Shown here one piece after another: positions 35,393 to 47,238 of a stretch of 64,000 bases of DNA. The DNA is from Aquilaria yunnanensis (Eukaryota > Streptophyta > Magnoliopsida > Malvales > Thymelaeaceae). The first letter of the stretch is position 1, and every line of letters starts with the position of its first letter. The notes below the pieces were generated by a model. That model ran no database searches. It had not been told where the DNA came from and worked only from the letters and a program-made list of their open reading frames with translations. Both the position numbers and the translations under genes were made by a program. The DNA lies in assembly GCA_039654915.1 (NCBI GenBank), contig CM077599.1, positions 74,058,001 through 74,122,000 on the forward strand. Direction: 5' to 3'.

Positions 35393-37736
35393 ATGAAAGC
35401 TTGGTCACGTACATCAAATGATAGATTGGTAAGAGAATATTCATCTTCTTCAAACATGGCTGAACACGTTAATGAATAAGAAGATAACCATTCTTTTAAT
35501 AATGACCATGATCGACCTAGGACACTTAGAGAATATATGAACACTAAATGAAATAGCACTCAATCATGTCTAATATTTCCTGTTGATGCATGTCACTTTA
35601 ATTTCAAGCCAGATATTATTAAACTTTTACAAACTTTTCATAGCTTTGATTCTGAAAATCCATACTTGCATTTGAGAGAATTTGAAGAAGTCTGTCACAC
35701 ATATAACAACCTAAACTGTAGCATGAATAACATCAGGCTTAAGCTTTTTTCTTTTTCTTTAAAAGATAAAGCTAAAACTTGGCTACAGAATCTTAGGTCA
35801 GGCTCCATCAATTCATAGGATGAACTACAACAACAATTTTTGAAAAAAAAATTTCCTTCCCATAGAACAAATTCTTTCAAAAGACAAATCACCACTTTCA
35901 CATAAAAACCAGGTGAAACTTTTTACCAATGTTGGGATAGATATAAAGATTTACTTAACACATGCCCACACCATGGTTTTGAAACTTGGAGATTAGTCTT
36001 ACATTTTTACGAAGGTTTGACACCTAAGGAAAGACAAATGGTAGAAATGATGTGTAATGGAACATTTGAGGATAAAGATCTTGATGAGGCAATGAATTAC
36101 CTAGACTTGCTAGCAGAGAATGCACAAAATTGGGACATCGTTGGTACTTACGAGGCCTCAGGTAAGACTCAAACCCTTGCATCTAGTGGAGGCATATATC
36201 ATGTTAAAAAAAATAATGACCTTCAAGCAAAATTTACATCTCTAGCTAGAAAAGTTGAGGCTTTAGAAATGAAGAAAATTGGTCAATTAGAATCTGTTGA
36301 AGAAATTGTTTGTCACATTTATGAGACTAATGACCATCCCACTAACAATTGCCCAACCTTGCCCTCTTCCAAAGAATGTTTCCATGAACAAGATAATGCA
36401 TTGAACAACTTGGAGAGACCAAACCAAAATTCATACTCACAAACTTACAATCCTGGTTGGAGGAATCATCCAAATTTTAATTGGAAAAATGATAATCATG
36501 CTCAACTGTCACAACCACCTTTGCACACCCAACAAAATTTTCAACAATCTCAAGGGTATGCACCATATGTTCCTCTTTTTAGGAAAAATCTTGAAGATAC
36601 ATTGCATTCATTCATGGAAAAACAAAAGTCAATCAATGCTCAAACAAGTCAAACCATGATTGATTTGAAAGATACTCTTGCAAAATTTGCATCTGCACTC
36701 AACATTCAGGAGAAAGGGAAATTTCCTTCTCAACCACAACCAAATCCCAAAAATCAAACCACGGATCAGGTAAAGTCAATCATTACACTTTGTAGTGGTA
36801 AAGTTATTAAAAAATCCATTTCTGATCCTTGTGAAGGAGATGATGAGTCAACTTCTAAAAGTAAAGAAGGGGTTGAACCTTTACCAAGTGAAGAACAAAT
36901 TGAATCTCCACCTACACCTCCATTTCTTCAGGCATTAGCTGTTCCTAAGAAGGTGAATCAAATTCTTAAAATTTTGGATATTTTCAAGCAGGTAAATATC
37001 AATACCCATTTGTTGGATGCAATTAAACATGTGCCTTCTTATGCCAAATTTTTGAAGGATTTGTGCACTATTAAAAGAAAAATGAATGTGAAAAAGAAAG
37101 CCTTCTTAGCCCAGCAGGTAAGTTTTGTTATTCAAAATAACACTGCTTTGAAATACAAGGATCTTGGTTGTCCAACAATTTCATGTTTCATTGGAGAACA
37201 TAAAATTGAGCAAGCATTACTTGATATGGGGGCTAGTGTAAACTTACTTTCATATTTAGTTTACCAAAAACTAAATTTGGGTGAGTTAAAACCAACCAAA
37301 GTAACTCTTTTGCTTGCTGACAAATCAGTGAAAGTGCCCAGAGGAGTCATTAGTTCAAGTTGATAAATTTATATATCCTGTGGATTTTATTATTTTGGAC
37401 ACACTATCAATGGAAATCAAGAATTCAATACATGTTATATTGGGACATCCATTTTTAGCAACCTCTAATGCTTTAATTAATTGCAGGAATGGATTGATGA
37501 CGTTGACATTTGGAAATATGACGTTGGAGTTAAATATTTTTAACTTGCTTAAGCAGCCACCTGAAAAAGAAGATAAAAGTGAGGAACTTTGCCTCATTGA
37601 TACTATTGGGAAAAACCACATCAAAGAAAAGAGTATCTCTGAATCTCAAAAAAATTATCTGCTTAATTCATTTGAATCGATTATACAAATGGATCAGGAT
37701 ACATCTAACATATGTTCATTACTTGATTCTTCATAG
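35393..37736 (+). pseudogene. Gypsy gag-protease, broken
   Basis: The frame from ATG 35393 shows the retrotransposon gag domain: FNFKPDIIKLLQTFHSF, ENPYLHLREFEEVCHTY, DKAKTWLQNL, ETFYQCWDRYKDLLNTCPHH and FYEGLTPKERQMVEMM. A Cys/His stretch (CHIYETNDHPTNNC) follows near 36311. The protease has LLDMGASVNLLSYLVYQKL near 37220 (DMG in place of the usual D-T/L-G). Stops lie at 35477 TAA, 35549 TGA, 35816 TAG (probable Trp codon) and 35903 TAA. The frame shifts near 37350 and resumes as DKFIYPVDFIILD to a TAG at 37734. Confidence 0.85.
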
Positions 37737-37759
37737 GTAGAGGGGAACACATATTAGAC

Positions 37760-38400
37760 ATAAAAAATTGAAGAGTTGGGAAAACCTAAAGTTGAAAAGC
37801 AAAATAAAATCTACACAACAAAGTTGAAGCTTTTACCCAAACAATTGAAGTACCTAAAGTCAGAGAAAAATGCTAAATCAAGGCTGATAAGCTGGACCAT
37901 ATTACTCCAAGGATTCAACATTGTGATCAAGGATAAGACAGGCATCGAAAATGTTGTCGTTGACAATTTGTCAAGGTTAAGAACGGATCCAATAATTAAG
38001 GCTACACCCATAAATTATTGTTTTCCTAACAAATTCTATTTCCTGTCACTACAGTGCCATGGTTTGCTAATATTGTCAATTTTTTTATAACAGGACAGAT
38101 GCCAGCTCAATAGAGTATTCAAGATAAGAAGAAATTTCTACATGAGATGACAAATTTTTATTGAGATAACTCTTATTTTTCAAATCCTGTCCTGACCAGA
38201 TATTTACGAGACGCATACCTGAGGATAAGGTAAAAAATGTCATTGAATTATCTCATTTTGAAACGTGCGAAGGGTATTTTTTGTCAAAGAAAATAGCTGT
38301 AAAGATTTTATAGTCTTGATTTCATTGGCCCTCTTTGTTTAAACATGCATATGCATTCTGCAGAGTCTTTAAAAATAATCAAAAAGTAGGATTCATTCCT
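37760..38400 (+). pseudogene. Gypsy pol remnant: deleted RT/RNase H, then integrase N-terminus
   Basis: KLLPKQLKYLKSEKNAKSRL joins the pre-RT linker (KLLPKQLKYL) to the end of RNase H (SEKNAKSRLISWTILLQGF, then ENVVVDNLSRL), skipping the reverse transcriptase. The frame then carries PWFANIVNF and the H2C2 region of integrase (RRIPEDKVKNVIELSHFETC, HWPSLFKHAYAFCRVF) with stops between. The integrase catalytic core is absent; after about 38400 the sequence is unrelated to pol. Confidence 0.75.
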
Positions 38401-38505
38401 CCCCAGTTAAGTGCCGGATACGGTACTCCGTGGCTCTCAAGTCGGTTATCTCAGTTTCCCATAATAACTGATTTCTTTCTCTCCTCTCTTAATTTTTTCT
38501 CACCA

Positions 38506-39054
38506 ATGGATTCTACTCTTTCTGCTTTATGAAAATATTTTCCTTCTCTCCCAATAAATGTTCTTAAAAGGATTTATCAAGCTAGATGTGAAAGATTCAG
38601 AGTTTTTATGCATAAAGGCATTCCTGAAGAAGTGCATTGGTTAATTGAAGCTAAGGTCCGTTTGGTTGGTGAAGTTCCAGATGTATTTGTGCCCCACATG
38701 CCTGGCTTAGGCAAAAGCTCTTATGCCAAAAAGCGAAGAGCAAAAAAGTTACGCCTCTGTCACAATTGTGGTCGATGGAATTGTGATACTAAATGTTGTT
38801 CTTTAGGGATGATGTCCAATAATCGAAAAGATAAAAGAAAATTCATTAAGAATGGCCTGCGTACGGAATCTTTGGATAATATCCGATTAACTCTTGAAAC
38901 GCATTCTTATGGAATAGTGCAACGTGAAATTCTTGGTTTATGGAGGACTTTTCATAGAGTACAAAAGCATTACAATCTTAGGAATCTGACTTTAAACGAC
39001 CATGTTTGCCAGTTTGTAAGAAAATTGGATGGGAAGCAAATCCCTGACTCATAG
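38506..39054 (+). pseudogene. Virus-like cysteine-rich nucleic-acid-binding protein ORF (possible endogenous betaflexivirus fragment)
   Basis: An ORF starts at ATG 38506 and meets a TGA at 38530-38532; the same frame is then open to 39054, with an internal Met at 38608 giving 148 residues. From that Met: a helical front (residues 5-30), a basic patch SSYAKKRRAKKLRL (37-50), a cysteine cluster CHNCGRWNCDTKCC (51-64), then a Lys/Arg-rich segment (73-82) and a variable tail. A basic patch directly followed by a CX2C...C finger and a basic segment is the layout of the small nucleic-acid-binding proteins at the 3' end of carlavirus and vitivirus genomes, which act in silencing suppression or RNA binding. 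It is not part of any Gypsy polyprotein I know. The assignment is by pattern only. Confidence 0.5.
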
Positions 39055-41167
39055 AAGGCGTTGAAGCCGTTACTGAACGTAAAACCAGTGGAAGATGTGA
39101 TTTACAATCACAACTATTGTACATTAATGTCATTTTATTTTTGTTATTTTTTTCTTTACAGATTGTTTTAATAAATGATGAAGCACTGTGGAATAGAGCA
39201 ATCGGACTTGTGAATCTTTTTATCTTGTCTTTTAATTTTATTATCAGCATTTTCTTTATTTTGGTTTAAGTTATGTCAGATTTTTCATTTTCAATAACTA
39301 CCATTTCAGGTAATTTCTTCTTCACTCTTCTTTTCTATATTTTGACATTGGGCATAATGTCTTAATCTGGTTGGGGGGAGGGATAGTTGATATTTGATTT
39401 TTTTTTAGTTTTCTCTCATGCTGATATTAAAACCATTAGACAAAGCACTTAGTTTATGATGGTTGAGTAAAGAGTAATTTTTTTTGCTCTTGAGACACAT
39501 CGTATTTTGTGTGACATGCATAAATTTTTTTTTCTTGCAAGCATAAATTGTTTCATGTAGGAACATTTAGCATAAATTTAGGTTATTTGTTTACATTTAG
39601 GAACCCAACTCATAGAAATATCGTCATTGGATGTATACTTTATAAATTTGAAATGGTTGTTAATTTTTTAAAGTAGTTAAAGTATGTTGCTTGTTACCTG
39701 AGGAAAATAAATAACCAGTGAGCACTTTTGAGCCCTTAGTGTTTATTAGGATGTATGAATTTCTTTGTTTAAAGTGTTTACTTTGTGTTTTAAGCTAGAC
39801 CTTGCTTGGATGGGTGACCTTAAGGACTCATGCAACCTCACTTCTTGCATGAAAATTTAAGGAAAAAGATGGCATTTTAGGGCTAACCACCTACCAAAAA
39901 GCTAACCTTGTATATTATCCCTTAATGAGCCCCTTTGAGCTTTATAGCCTTATTCTTTGTTTGAACCCTATATGCTTAATCACTTCCACTTTATTTTGAT
40001 CCTTTATTGTCATTGGAACTAGTGATGTGTATGTGATTATGGGCTTAGAGAATTAAAATGAATGTGTTGTTTTTGGTACAATAAAGAATAAGTGTGGGGT
40101 GTACTTCAGAATATATTAGGTTACATTGTGCTTAATTTTTCATAGAGGAAAAATAAGGTTGAATTGAGCTTAAATCATAAAAATTGAGTATACATCATTG
40201 GATGGTTGAGTTTTAAATAAATTTTGATTTATGTTAGAAAAAGGCAAAAGCGAGATCATAAGAGAAAGCCATCACAAAATAAAGTAAAAAAAAATATATA
40301 GATAAATTTAAAAAAAAAACTCTTCGTTTCATAATACTGAGCCCCATTTTCTTTTATTTCATCTTTAAAAAAAAATTATTCTCTTTTCAAATAAAATTAT
40401 ATATGCTCATACCCATGTGAATCTATACTAAAGTAGAGATGAAAGACATCTTCTTTTATTTTTTTTTTTATAGATAAATGCATAATCATGGGAGATAATT
40501 TTGAAAAAAAAATACAACTTCAGCCTTAATTTTTGTTCAAATCAAATGAGGCCAGCTATTTAAAAATGAAGAGGGGTATAAAAAAAAGTGAGGTAAAGAA
40601 AAACATAAAGAAAAAAAAAAGTGTTAAATTTAATAAGTTTAAAATTCAACCATATTTGTTTTCTAAACTCATGTGTTGATAAGGAATTGTATTTTGGAGA
40701 GGACTTAGAGACTAAGATTGATTTAGGTATTTAGTATTTTAGGTGCCCATAATTATTGTTCATTGTATTACTAATTCTCTTAAACTCCACCATTAAAAAG
40801 CCTCCATCCGATTCCCGCTTTCACCAAACCCAGCTTCATTACAACCTTATATAAAGATCATTGAACTTAAATTTACAAGCAATCCTTGTTGAAAATCTAG
40901 TGATGATAAAGTTGGATCCCCTTGCAAGCTCTGGATTGAGAAACACAAAGTAAGCAGTTCACAAACCCACCTTAAAATAAGTGCAAATACTTAGAGAGTG
41001 ATCCGCTACCTCTGGTAACAAGGATTTAACTTTTTCTTCTTTCATTAATTACTTGCAAATCAAGTTTACAAGTGTTATATATTCATAACATGATTTGTCA
41101 TAAGTTGTTAGATTATGTATTTTGTTTATTTTCTTAGGTTACACTTGTTAGGGACTAGCAAGAACCT
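39055..41167 (+). other. 3' non-coding region of the Gypsy element
   Basis: 2.1 kb with no supported coding sequence. It holds a second polypurine-tract-like CTGGTTGGGGGGAGGG near 39367, matching CTGGTTGGGGGGTG at 41166. The rest has A-rich runs (40250-40330, 40560-40620) and a closing segment with many CTTGTTAGG-type words. A long 3' spacer is usual in Athila-type elements, where an env-like ORF may sit; none was recognised. Confidence 0.55.
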
Positions 41168-41179
41168 GGTTGGGGGGTG
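41168..41179 (+). promoter_or_regulatory. Polypurine tract of the Gypsy element
   Basis: GGTTGGGGGGTG lies directly before the 3' LTR start TGATGAATAC, the expected place and composition for the plus-strand primer. Confidence 0.8.
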
Positions 41180-42667
41180 TGATGAATACTCATAAGTGTA
41201 TTGTTATTAAGGGTTTAAATCGTCATTATACATTTTGAGTATGATTAATTTCTATATTCTGAGCATTTTTCCACCGGGTTACTATTCATGCATTTTTACT
41301 ATTCATACGCATTTTTACTATTCACCTGTCATTATTCACTGACTTACTATTCATACATGTATTTCACTGTTTATATGCGTATTCACTATACATACGTGGT
41401 TTACTGTTCATTAATATTAAAATATATATATTAAATAATTATTTTTTATGTAGGTAAAAATTATCACTTGGCAGCTCTTCACGAGAAAAAATCATATTTG
41501 GAGCTGTAGGCATCAGAATTGAGTGATTCCCAATTCATCTGAAAGCCAACATATAGATCTTCAACTTTGCTTCATTCCGCAAGCTAGTTTGATGGTTTTC
41601 ATTGCCGAAATCTAATTATAGATGAGACCCTTCGTTATTTCGTGTGCTGAAGAGCAGTTTCGGTAGAAAAATCATAACTTGAGCTATAGATGTCCGATTT
41701 GAATGAGCAAGCTATTGATTCGAAGCTACAAAGGAGATCTACAACTTCTTTGCTTTAAGGAAAAGCTAATCTAATGTCTACAATGGCTGAAAAATTAAAA
41801 TAAGTTGCGGCCTACCATTGTTGATTTGTATTTACCTACATTTTACCATTTCACCCACCTCAAAACTCTATAAATAGCCACTTTGGGGGGAGGGTGAAGG
41901 TTACCATTTCTTAGGCCATTTCCATGTTCTTTAGTTTTTCTCCATTGTTCTTGTTCTAGTTTTTAATACCGAAGCTCTGTCCAAGTGTTTTCTCGGCATT
42001 CTTCTTATTCTTTATTTGATCTTTCAATCTATGTTCATTTCATTTTTCTACATGTTGTTTACTTTTATTATGTCTAACTAATCTTTCTTTTGTTAAGGTG
42101 AAAGGGTGAAGCTTTGGTATAGAGGTTATGATTAATTTGAATGGATCACAACATTAACGGTATTTTCTTCCTTAATCTATTTAACTTTCATCCTTGTTAA
42201 GTAGGATTCTTGATTCATTATAGTCAATCATTGGTACAAAAGCTATTTAATTCCCTCTGTAGAACATGGCTTTGCAGGCTATATTGGAATCTCGAGTTAT
42301 TGTCGACAAAAAGTTGGCATAATGGATACTTGAACCTATTAGCAAGTGTTGGCGTTTTAAGATCAATGAATGTTAATACTAACTAAATACCCCAATTGGG
42401 ACCTCTTTTATGTGTGGATCTCAATTAAGTGGTAAGATAGGCTAAAATTAATCATAACTGATATACTAAAAGTGGATTCCTTAACCTTAGCTATTTTATT
42501 TGAATTTCAATTTTAATCAACACTTGTTCACACCTTTCACAAAAACCTTTCTTTACTTTTGTAATTTGTATTTCTTAATTCACTTTCTTGTGGTTCGACA
42601 CTTGGACTCTCGACATTTTATTACTTGCAACAACATACACTTGGGTTATAACTGCTAGAGTGCAGCA
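41180..42667 (+). repeat. 3' LTR of the Gypsy element
   Basis: 1488 bp, clearly homologous to 33574-35077 with numerous substitutions and small indels, including loss of a TTTTTACCATTTCA-like repeat unit before the TATA box (TATAAATA at 41869-41876). Confidence 0.92.
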
Positions 42668-42672
42668 ATACC

Positions 42673-43944
42673 ACAACTTGATTTTTGAGTTCTAAGTTCT
42701 AATCACTTTATACCGTAGAAAATCGAGGTCATTACAATTTTGAAGGTTTTACCAGACCGATTCTAGTGAGTTTTGATTAGCTGATGTGGGTAAGTAAACA
42801 TCGTTGTTTATGAGATGAGCTCGAGCTCGGTGGCGGTAGAATGGGTGAGGTCATTGCCCTTGAATAAGTTCGTTGATGATGACTGACCCATGTCACAGTG
42901 GCAGTGCCGGTGGCGGCGAGTTAGGTTCCCTATGGCGATGGCGATGACAGTAGCAGTGGTGGTAGAGGATATGGTCGGCGCGAATTGGGTTTGCTAGGTG
43001 GCTATGGGTGCACCGTGAATGATAGAGGAAACTTCAATCTTTGTGAGTAAAAAGACGATAACTAGATATATGATTGGGAAATAGCTTTTGGGAGTTAGGG
43101 TATTCTCTTAAGGCCATTTCATTTTGGGTGCACAGGGGGTCGTTAACACGTTAAAGCCATCTTGTGAGGGGTCCACAAAGTAAATTACCTTCAATTGCTC
43201 CCCAATGTCCTTGAAGTTTGCATTATTTATAGGATGACCCGAATAAGATCTTCTTGACACTTCTACCACTATAGAGAGTGCAAGGCCAACAGTTGTGAGC
43301 TGACCATGAAAATAAATGCTGATTGTTGAGAAACTTCTACTTAGTTGCGATCATCACATTGAGAGCTTATCCGAAAGCGTATCGCACAGATCAGGGTAGT
43401 ATTCATGGAAGCATGGGTGCATGATTTTAGGTCGGGGCACATTGATAGGGGTTTTGTCGGTTCAGGAAGAATCCGTGTTGTCTTAGTGGTGAAGAATCAG
43501 GAAGAATCTACGTTCTGACTAGACCTTTCTGCAGGAGATCTTGATTCTGCCATCCATAAACCACCCGAATCTTGTAAAGCTCCATGAATATTATAATGGG
43601 ATCTAGCCGATTGGAGCAATGGGTTAGGCGAGCTGGGTAGTGGGCGAATCTGGCAGCAATAGCAGAGGCAAGCTGGGAATAGATGGATATGGCTACAATA
43701 ACAGAGGTGTGGAAGCTTTGACTAATTTGGGAGATTATGTTGACTGGCTATGGCCCATAAATAAACATAACTTTACGGGCATTTCTTAGTAAAATTGAAA
43801 GTAACTTGCATGGTGCGTCCCACTAGATGACATTACCATGTTAATACCTTCCTGTGAACCTCAAACAAATTGGCTGTTAATGTTTCTTTATCTACTGTCA
43901 AATTTTTTTTGCTAGAGTAACCTTTGGCTGTTTTTTTTTTTTGG
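42673..43944. other. Intergenic sequence, mixed composition, unidentified
   Basis: A mixed-composition stretch (42820-42980 is GC-richer: GTGGCGGTAGAATGGG, CAGTGCCGGTGGCGGCGAG). No frame with a recognisable domain was found. GTTAACACGTTAAAGCC near 43143 and CATTACCATGTTAATACC near 43830 are loosely related phrases, perhaps old repeat ends. Confidence 0.35.
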
Positions 43945-43952
43945 ACCTCGAA

Positions 43953-44617
43953 TAGGGGTGTAAACGAACAAAACGTTCGGTGAACCGTTCGGTAAGAGTT
44001 CATTTATGCTCGTTTATTTAGTTAAACGAACAAACACGAACATATTTTTCTGTTCGAGTAGTTAAACGAACGAACACGAACAAGGTCTCGTTTGTTCATT
44101 TACGTTTATAAACCGTTCAGTTATTATTCGTTTTTGTTCATTTATTTATTTGTTCATTTATATTGATTTATTTGTTTATTTAGATATTAGCTATACATTT
44201 ATTATTATATATATTTTATATATCATGCATTTTTATTAGTGTCTATCTACTCCACTCATGTGATTATGCTCCAATCTTTCCCAAATTAATATATTATTTT
44301 TGTTTTCCCAAACACAATCAGTCATTTTTCTCATAGCGTGAACATGTTGCAGCATCAAGTTGAGCCCCATTGCCATAACCCATAATCTCTCTTACCGTCG
44401 CTTATTGCCTTGTTAGCCATTGTTAGACTCGCTCTAATTAAGATTGGTGGTAGTCATTAGGTTTAATTGTTCGTGTTCATGTTCGTATTTGTTTATTAAT
44501 AAATGAACGAACATGAACAGAGAAGTTGTGTTTGTTTATTGTTCGTGTTCGTTTAAAGGTAAACGAACAAATATGAACATGGTTTGTTCGTGTTCGTTCG
44601 GTTCATTTACAGTCCTA
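43953..44617. mobile_element. hAT-type MITE family M1, copy 1 (665 bp)
   Basis: The left end is TAGGGGTGTAAACGAAC and the right end GTTCATTTACAGTCCTA. Flanks ACCTCGAA and ACTCCGAA (43945-43952 and 44618-44625) are a decayed 8-bp target duplication. Dense GTTCGTTTA/AAACGAACA repeats lie at both ends, with an AT-rich centre. No coding capacity. Confidence 0.75.
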
Positions 44618-44625
44618 ACTCCGAA

Positions 44626-46010
44626 GAGTGTATATCTCATTCCACAAAAATCAGGCAGCGCTAACAAAAGTAACTTTTCCCTTTTGGGCCGCGTGCTACT
44701 TTTTTTTTTTTTTTTGGTCCACAGTATAATTTTTTTTATTTCCTGCCACATGCCCAAAATTTTTTGGGCCAAATTCAATTTTGTTTGGGCCACAGTGGAA
44801 TTTTCTTTTTTGAGGTGCAAATAAATTTATTATTTCGTGCCACAATTTTTTTTGGGACAGTGTCATTTTTTACCTTTATTTTATTAACTCTTTTTCCATA
44901 TATTTATTCTGTGCGTAATTTTTTATTCTCAAAATTATTTTTTTTTGGTTTAGTCTTTTTCCTTTCGGCCAGTTTAATTCTCTAGACTGTTTGTTTTTCG
45001 GCCTCTATATTCTTTTTGGATTGGATCAGACTTAAATTTATTTTACTATCTACACATGTTTGGGCTTTATGTCAAAGTTTACATATTACTTGTTTTATTG
45101 GATTCTATTGGCCCACATTCCATCTAAATTGGCCCATTGTACATTTCTTTATTTTTTTTTTAAATTGATTAACCTTAATTTTTTTCTCACATTTCCTTGT
45201 GGCCTTCAAGTTTTTAATCTACATATATTTGCATATACCGAACCACACCCGCGTTGAGATTTTACTTTTTAATCATATTCTTAAGGGTTTTGAAATTATC
45301 AACCGTACGTTTTAAAGATTTCTTAGGAGTTTTGTTATTTAAGAATTTTTTATGTATGACAGCCCTAACTTTTAACGAAAAGCATCTAATTCGGCACTTA
45401 TATGTGCCGCCTGGTTTTGGTCTTTGTCAATGACTAGGATTGATAATAATGCACACTAAAAAACATTACATAACCGCATTTTCGTAGTAACCGGACTAGA
45501 TTTACATTTCTATATAGATTATTGTTCGATCCGTTAAATGGGTTATAAAACTAGTTATTTCTTAAGATAATTAAAAAAAAAAAAATTTTGCAAAAGGTCA
45601 AAAAGTTAAAAAAAGACGAGTAATTTTTTTGTTGGTGTTAAAAAGTAATGGATCAAGGCACAAGTTAATCAAACAGAAGAAGGATATTCAGCCCAAAATT
45701 ATATCAAAATCCAAACTCATCACCATCAGGAAAAAGAAATGACGGTTGAGCTTAGCAGAGCACCCACTTGATGCACTGAAACCGGATAAAGACGAATCAA
45801 AATTGAAAACTCTAGAGGCCGAAATATACCTGCAACCTTCAAACTTAGTTACCAGGATATTTATCTCCCTAAACTTCAACTCGGGGCAACTTAGCCCCTA
45901 AACTTGCTTAAGTGAGTTAGTCAACCCCTTTAACTTACCTATGCTATCACATAGTGTGCCAATGCTAATGCAGCTCGCCCTCTATTTGTGTGGCCATGAG
46001 AGACAAAGAA
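44626..46010. other. Intergenic, T-rich, nothing recognised
   Basis: Long T tracts and phrases ending in GGCC(A) (TTTGGGCC, TTGGCCC) give overlapping short ORFs on both strands without domains. These look compositional. No RNA gene or repeat boundary was identified. Confidence 0.4.
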
Positions 46011-46560
46011 AATAGATGCCCTCCGCATAGGCTCCACCCGACCCTCCTTTTGCCTGATCTATTTCATCTCCAGCAGTCTACCAAGCAACATGCTCTATCG
46101 AGAAGTAGCCAAAAAACATTATTTCTCCTTCCACTTCAATTCATCCAACTCTATCCCCTCTTGATTTCTTACTCCAAATACCATCCAATTCTTAATCCTT
46201 CATCCTCCTCACATCAATCCTCCTTTCTTCCTGCACTTTCTCTATCTTTAACACAATCTTGCTTTGAATTTATTGCGCGACAACTCAAATTAGGTCAAAA
46301 TCAATGATCCAAATGCCACAATTGACCAACTCAAAGCCAAGATTGCAAACTAGCTCCAACATCTGGTCCATCTTCACCAATAAAAACTTGCTTTTGGCCA
46401 AACCTCCTTTGAGCTCCTTCACTTCACTGGCATGGTCATCGCCTCCAAACCCATCCATGCCCTCACACTTTCACATGGTTCCATCTTGTTTCTTCATTGT
46501 GAGAGGGAGTGCATTGTTCCTGGCAGCCTCACAGTCCACTTGCTGGATTGGCCTCAAAGA
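46010..46560. other. Gene-like fragment, left part, unidentified
   Basis: Less AT-rich than its surroundings, with open frames on both strands (for example 46304-46579 plus). It continues at 47239 after MITE copy 2, because the 8-bp TCTCCATG repeat marks one insertion point. I do not recognise the product. It may be a decayed host gene or gene fragment. Confidence 0.3.
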
Positions 46561-46568
46561 TCTCCATG

Positions 46569-46772
46569 TAGAGGTGTAAACGAACAAAGCGTTTGGTGAA
46601 CCGTTCGGTTAAAGTTTGTTTATATTTGTTTATTTAGTTAAACGAATGAATATGAACAGATTTTTCTGTTCGATTAGTTAAACAAGGTCTTGTTCGTTCA
46701 TTTATGTTCATGAACAGTTTGGTTATTGTTTGTTTATGTCTATTTGTTTATTTATTTATATATTAGCTATAC

Positions 46773-46819
<47 letters not shown>

Positions 46820-47230
46820 TATATCACATATTTTTATTAATGTCCACCTACTCCATACACATATGATTATGTCCCAATCTCCTCAAAATTAATCTATTGT
46901 CTTTGTTTCCTTAAACATAATTAGTCATTTCTCTCATAGCATAAACTTGTTGCAGTACCAAATCGAGCCCCATAACTCTAACTCATAATTTCTCTCAAAA
47001 TTGCCTACTGCTTTGTCTATCATTGTTAGACTTGCTCTAATTCAGATTAATGGTGGCCATCAACTTTAATTGTTCATGTTCGCGTTCACGTTCAAGTTCA
47101 TTTATTAATAAACGAACAAATACGAACAAAAAATTTCTGTTCATTTATTGTTTGTATTCGTGTTTGTATTCGTTAAAAATTAAATGAATGAAAACTAAGA
47201 TTCGTGTTCATTAGTTCATTTACAGCTGTA
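46569..47230. mobile_element. hAT-type MITE family M1, copy 2 (662 bp)
   Basis: The ends are TAGAGGTGTAAACGAAC and GTTCATTTACAGCTGTA, flanked by a perfect 8-bp target duplication TCTCCATG (46561-46568 and 47231-47238). It contains an (ATT)n microsatellite at about 46769-46816. It shares its internal layout with copy 1. Confidence 0.9.
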
Positions 47231-47238
47231 TCTCCATG

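Larger units (their letters stand above)
33574..42667 (+). mobile_element. Gypsy (Ty3) LTR retrotransposon, old, internally deleted, with foreign ORF
   Basis: LTRs at 33574-35077 and 41180-42667 begin TGATGAATAC and end GAGTGCAGCA. ATACC flanks both sides (33569-33573 and 42668-42672). Downstream of the 5' LTR is TTTTGGCACCGTTGCCAGGG, a primer-site style familiar from Athila/Tat-type Gypsy elements, and GGTTGGGGGGTG precedes the 3' LTR. Gag and protease are readable but broken. Most of reverse transcriptase and RNase H is missing, and only the front of integrase remains. The LTRs differ at many sites and by indels, so this insertion is much older than the Copia. Confidence 0.9.

Noticed and set aside
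44513..45257. T-rich ORFs with hydrophobic residues resembling membrane proteins
   Set aside because: Poly-T tracts encode Phe/Leu runs by composition; overlapping frames on both strands are equally open.
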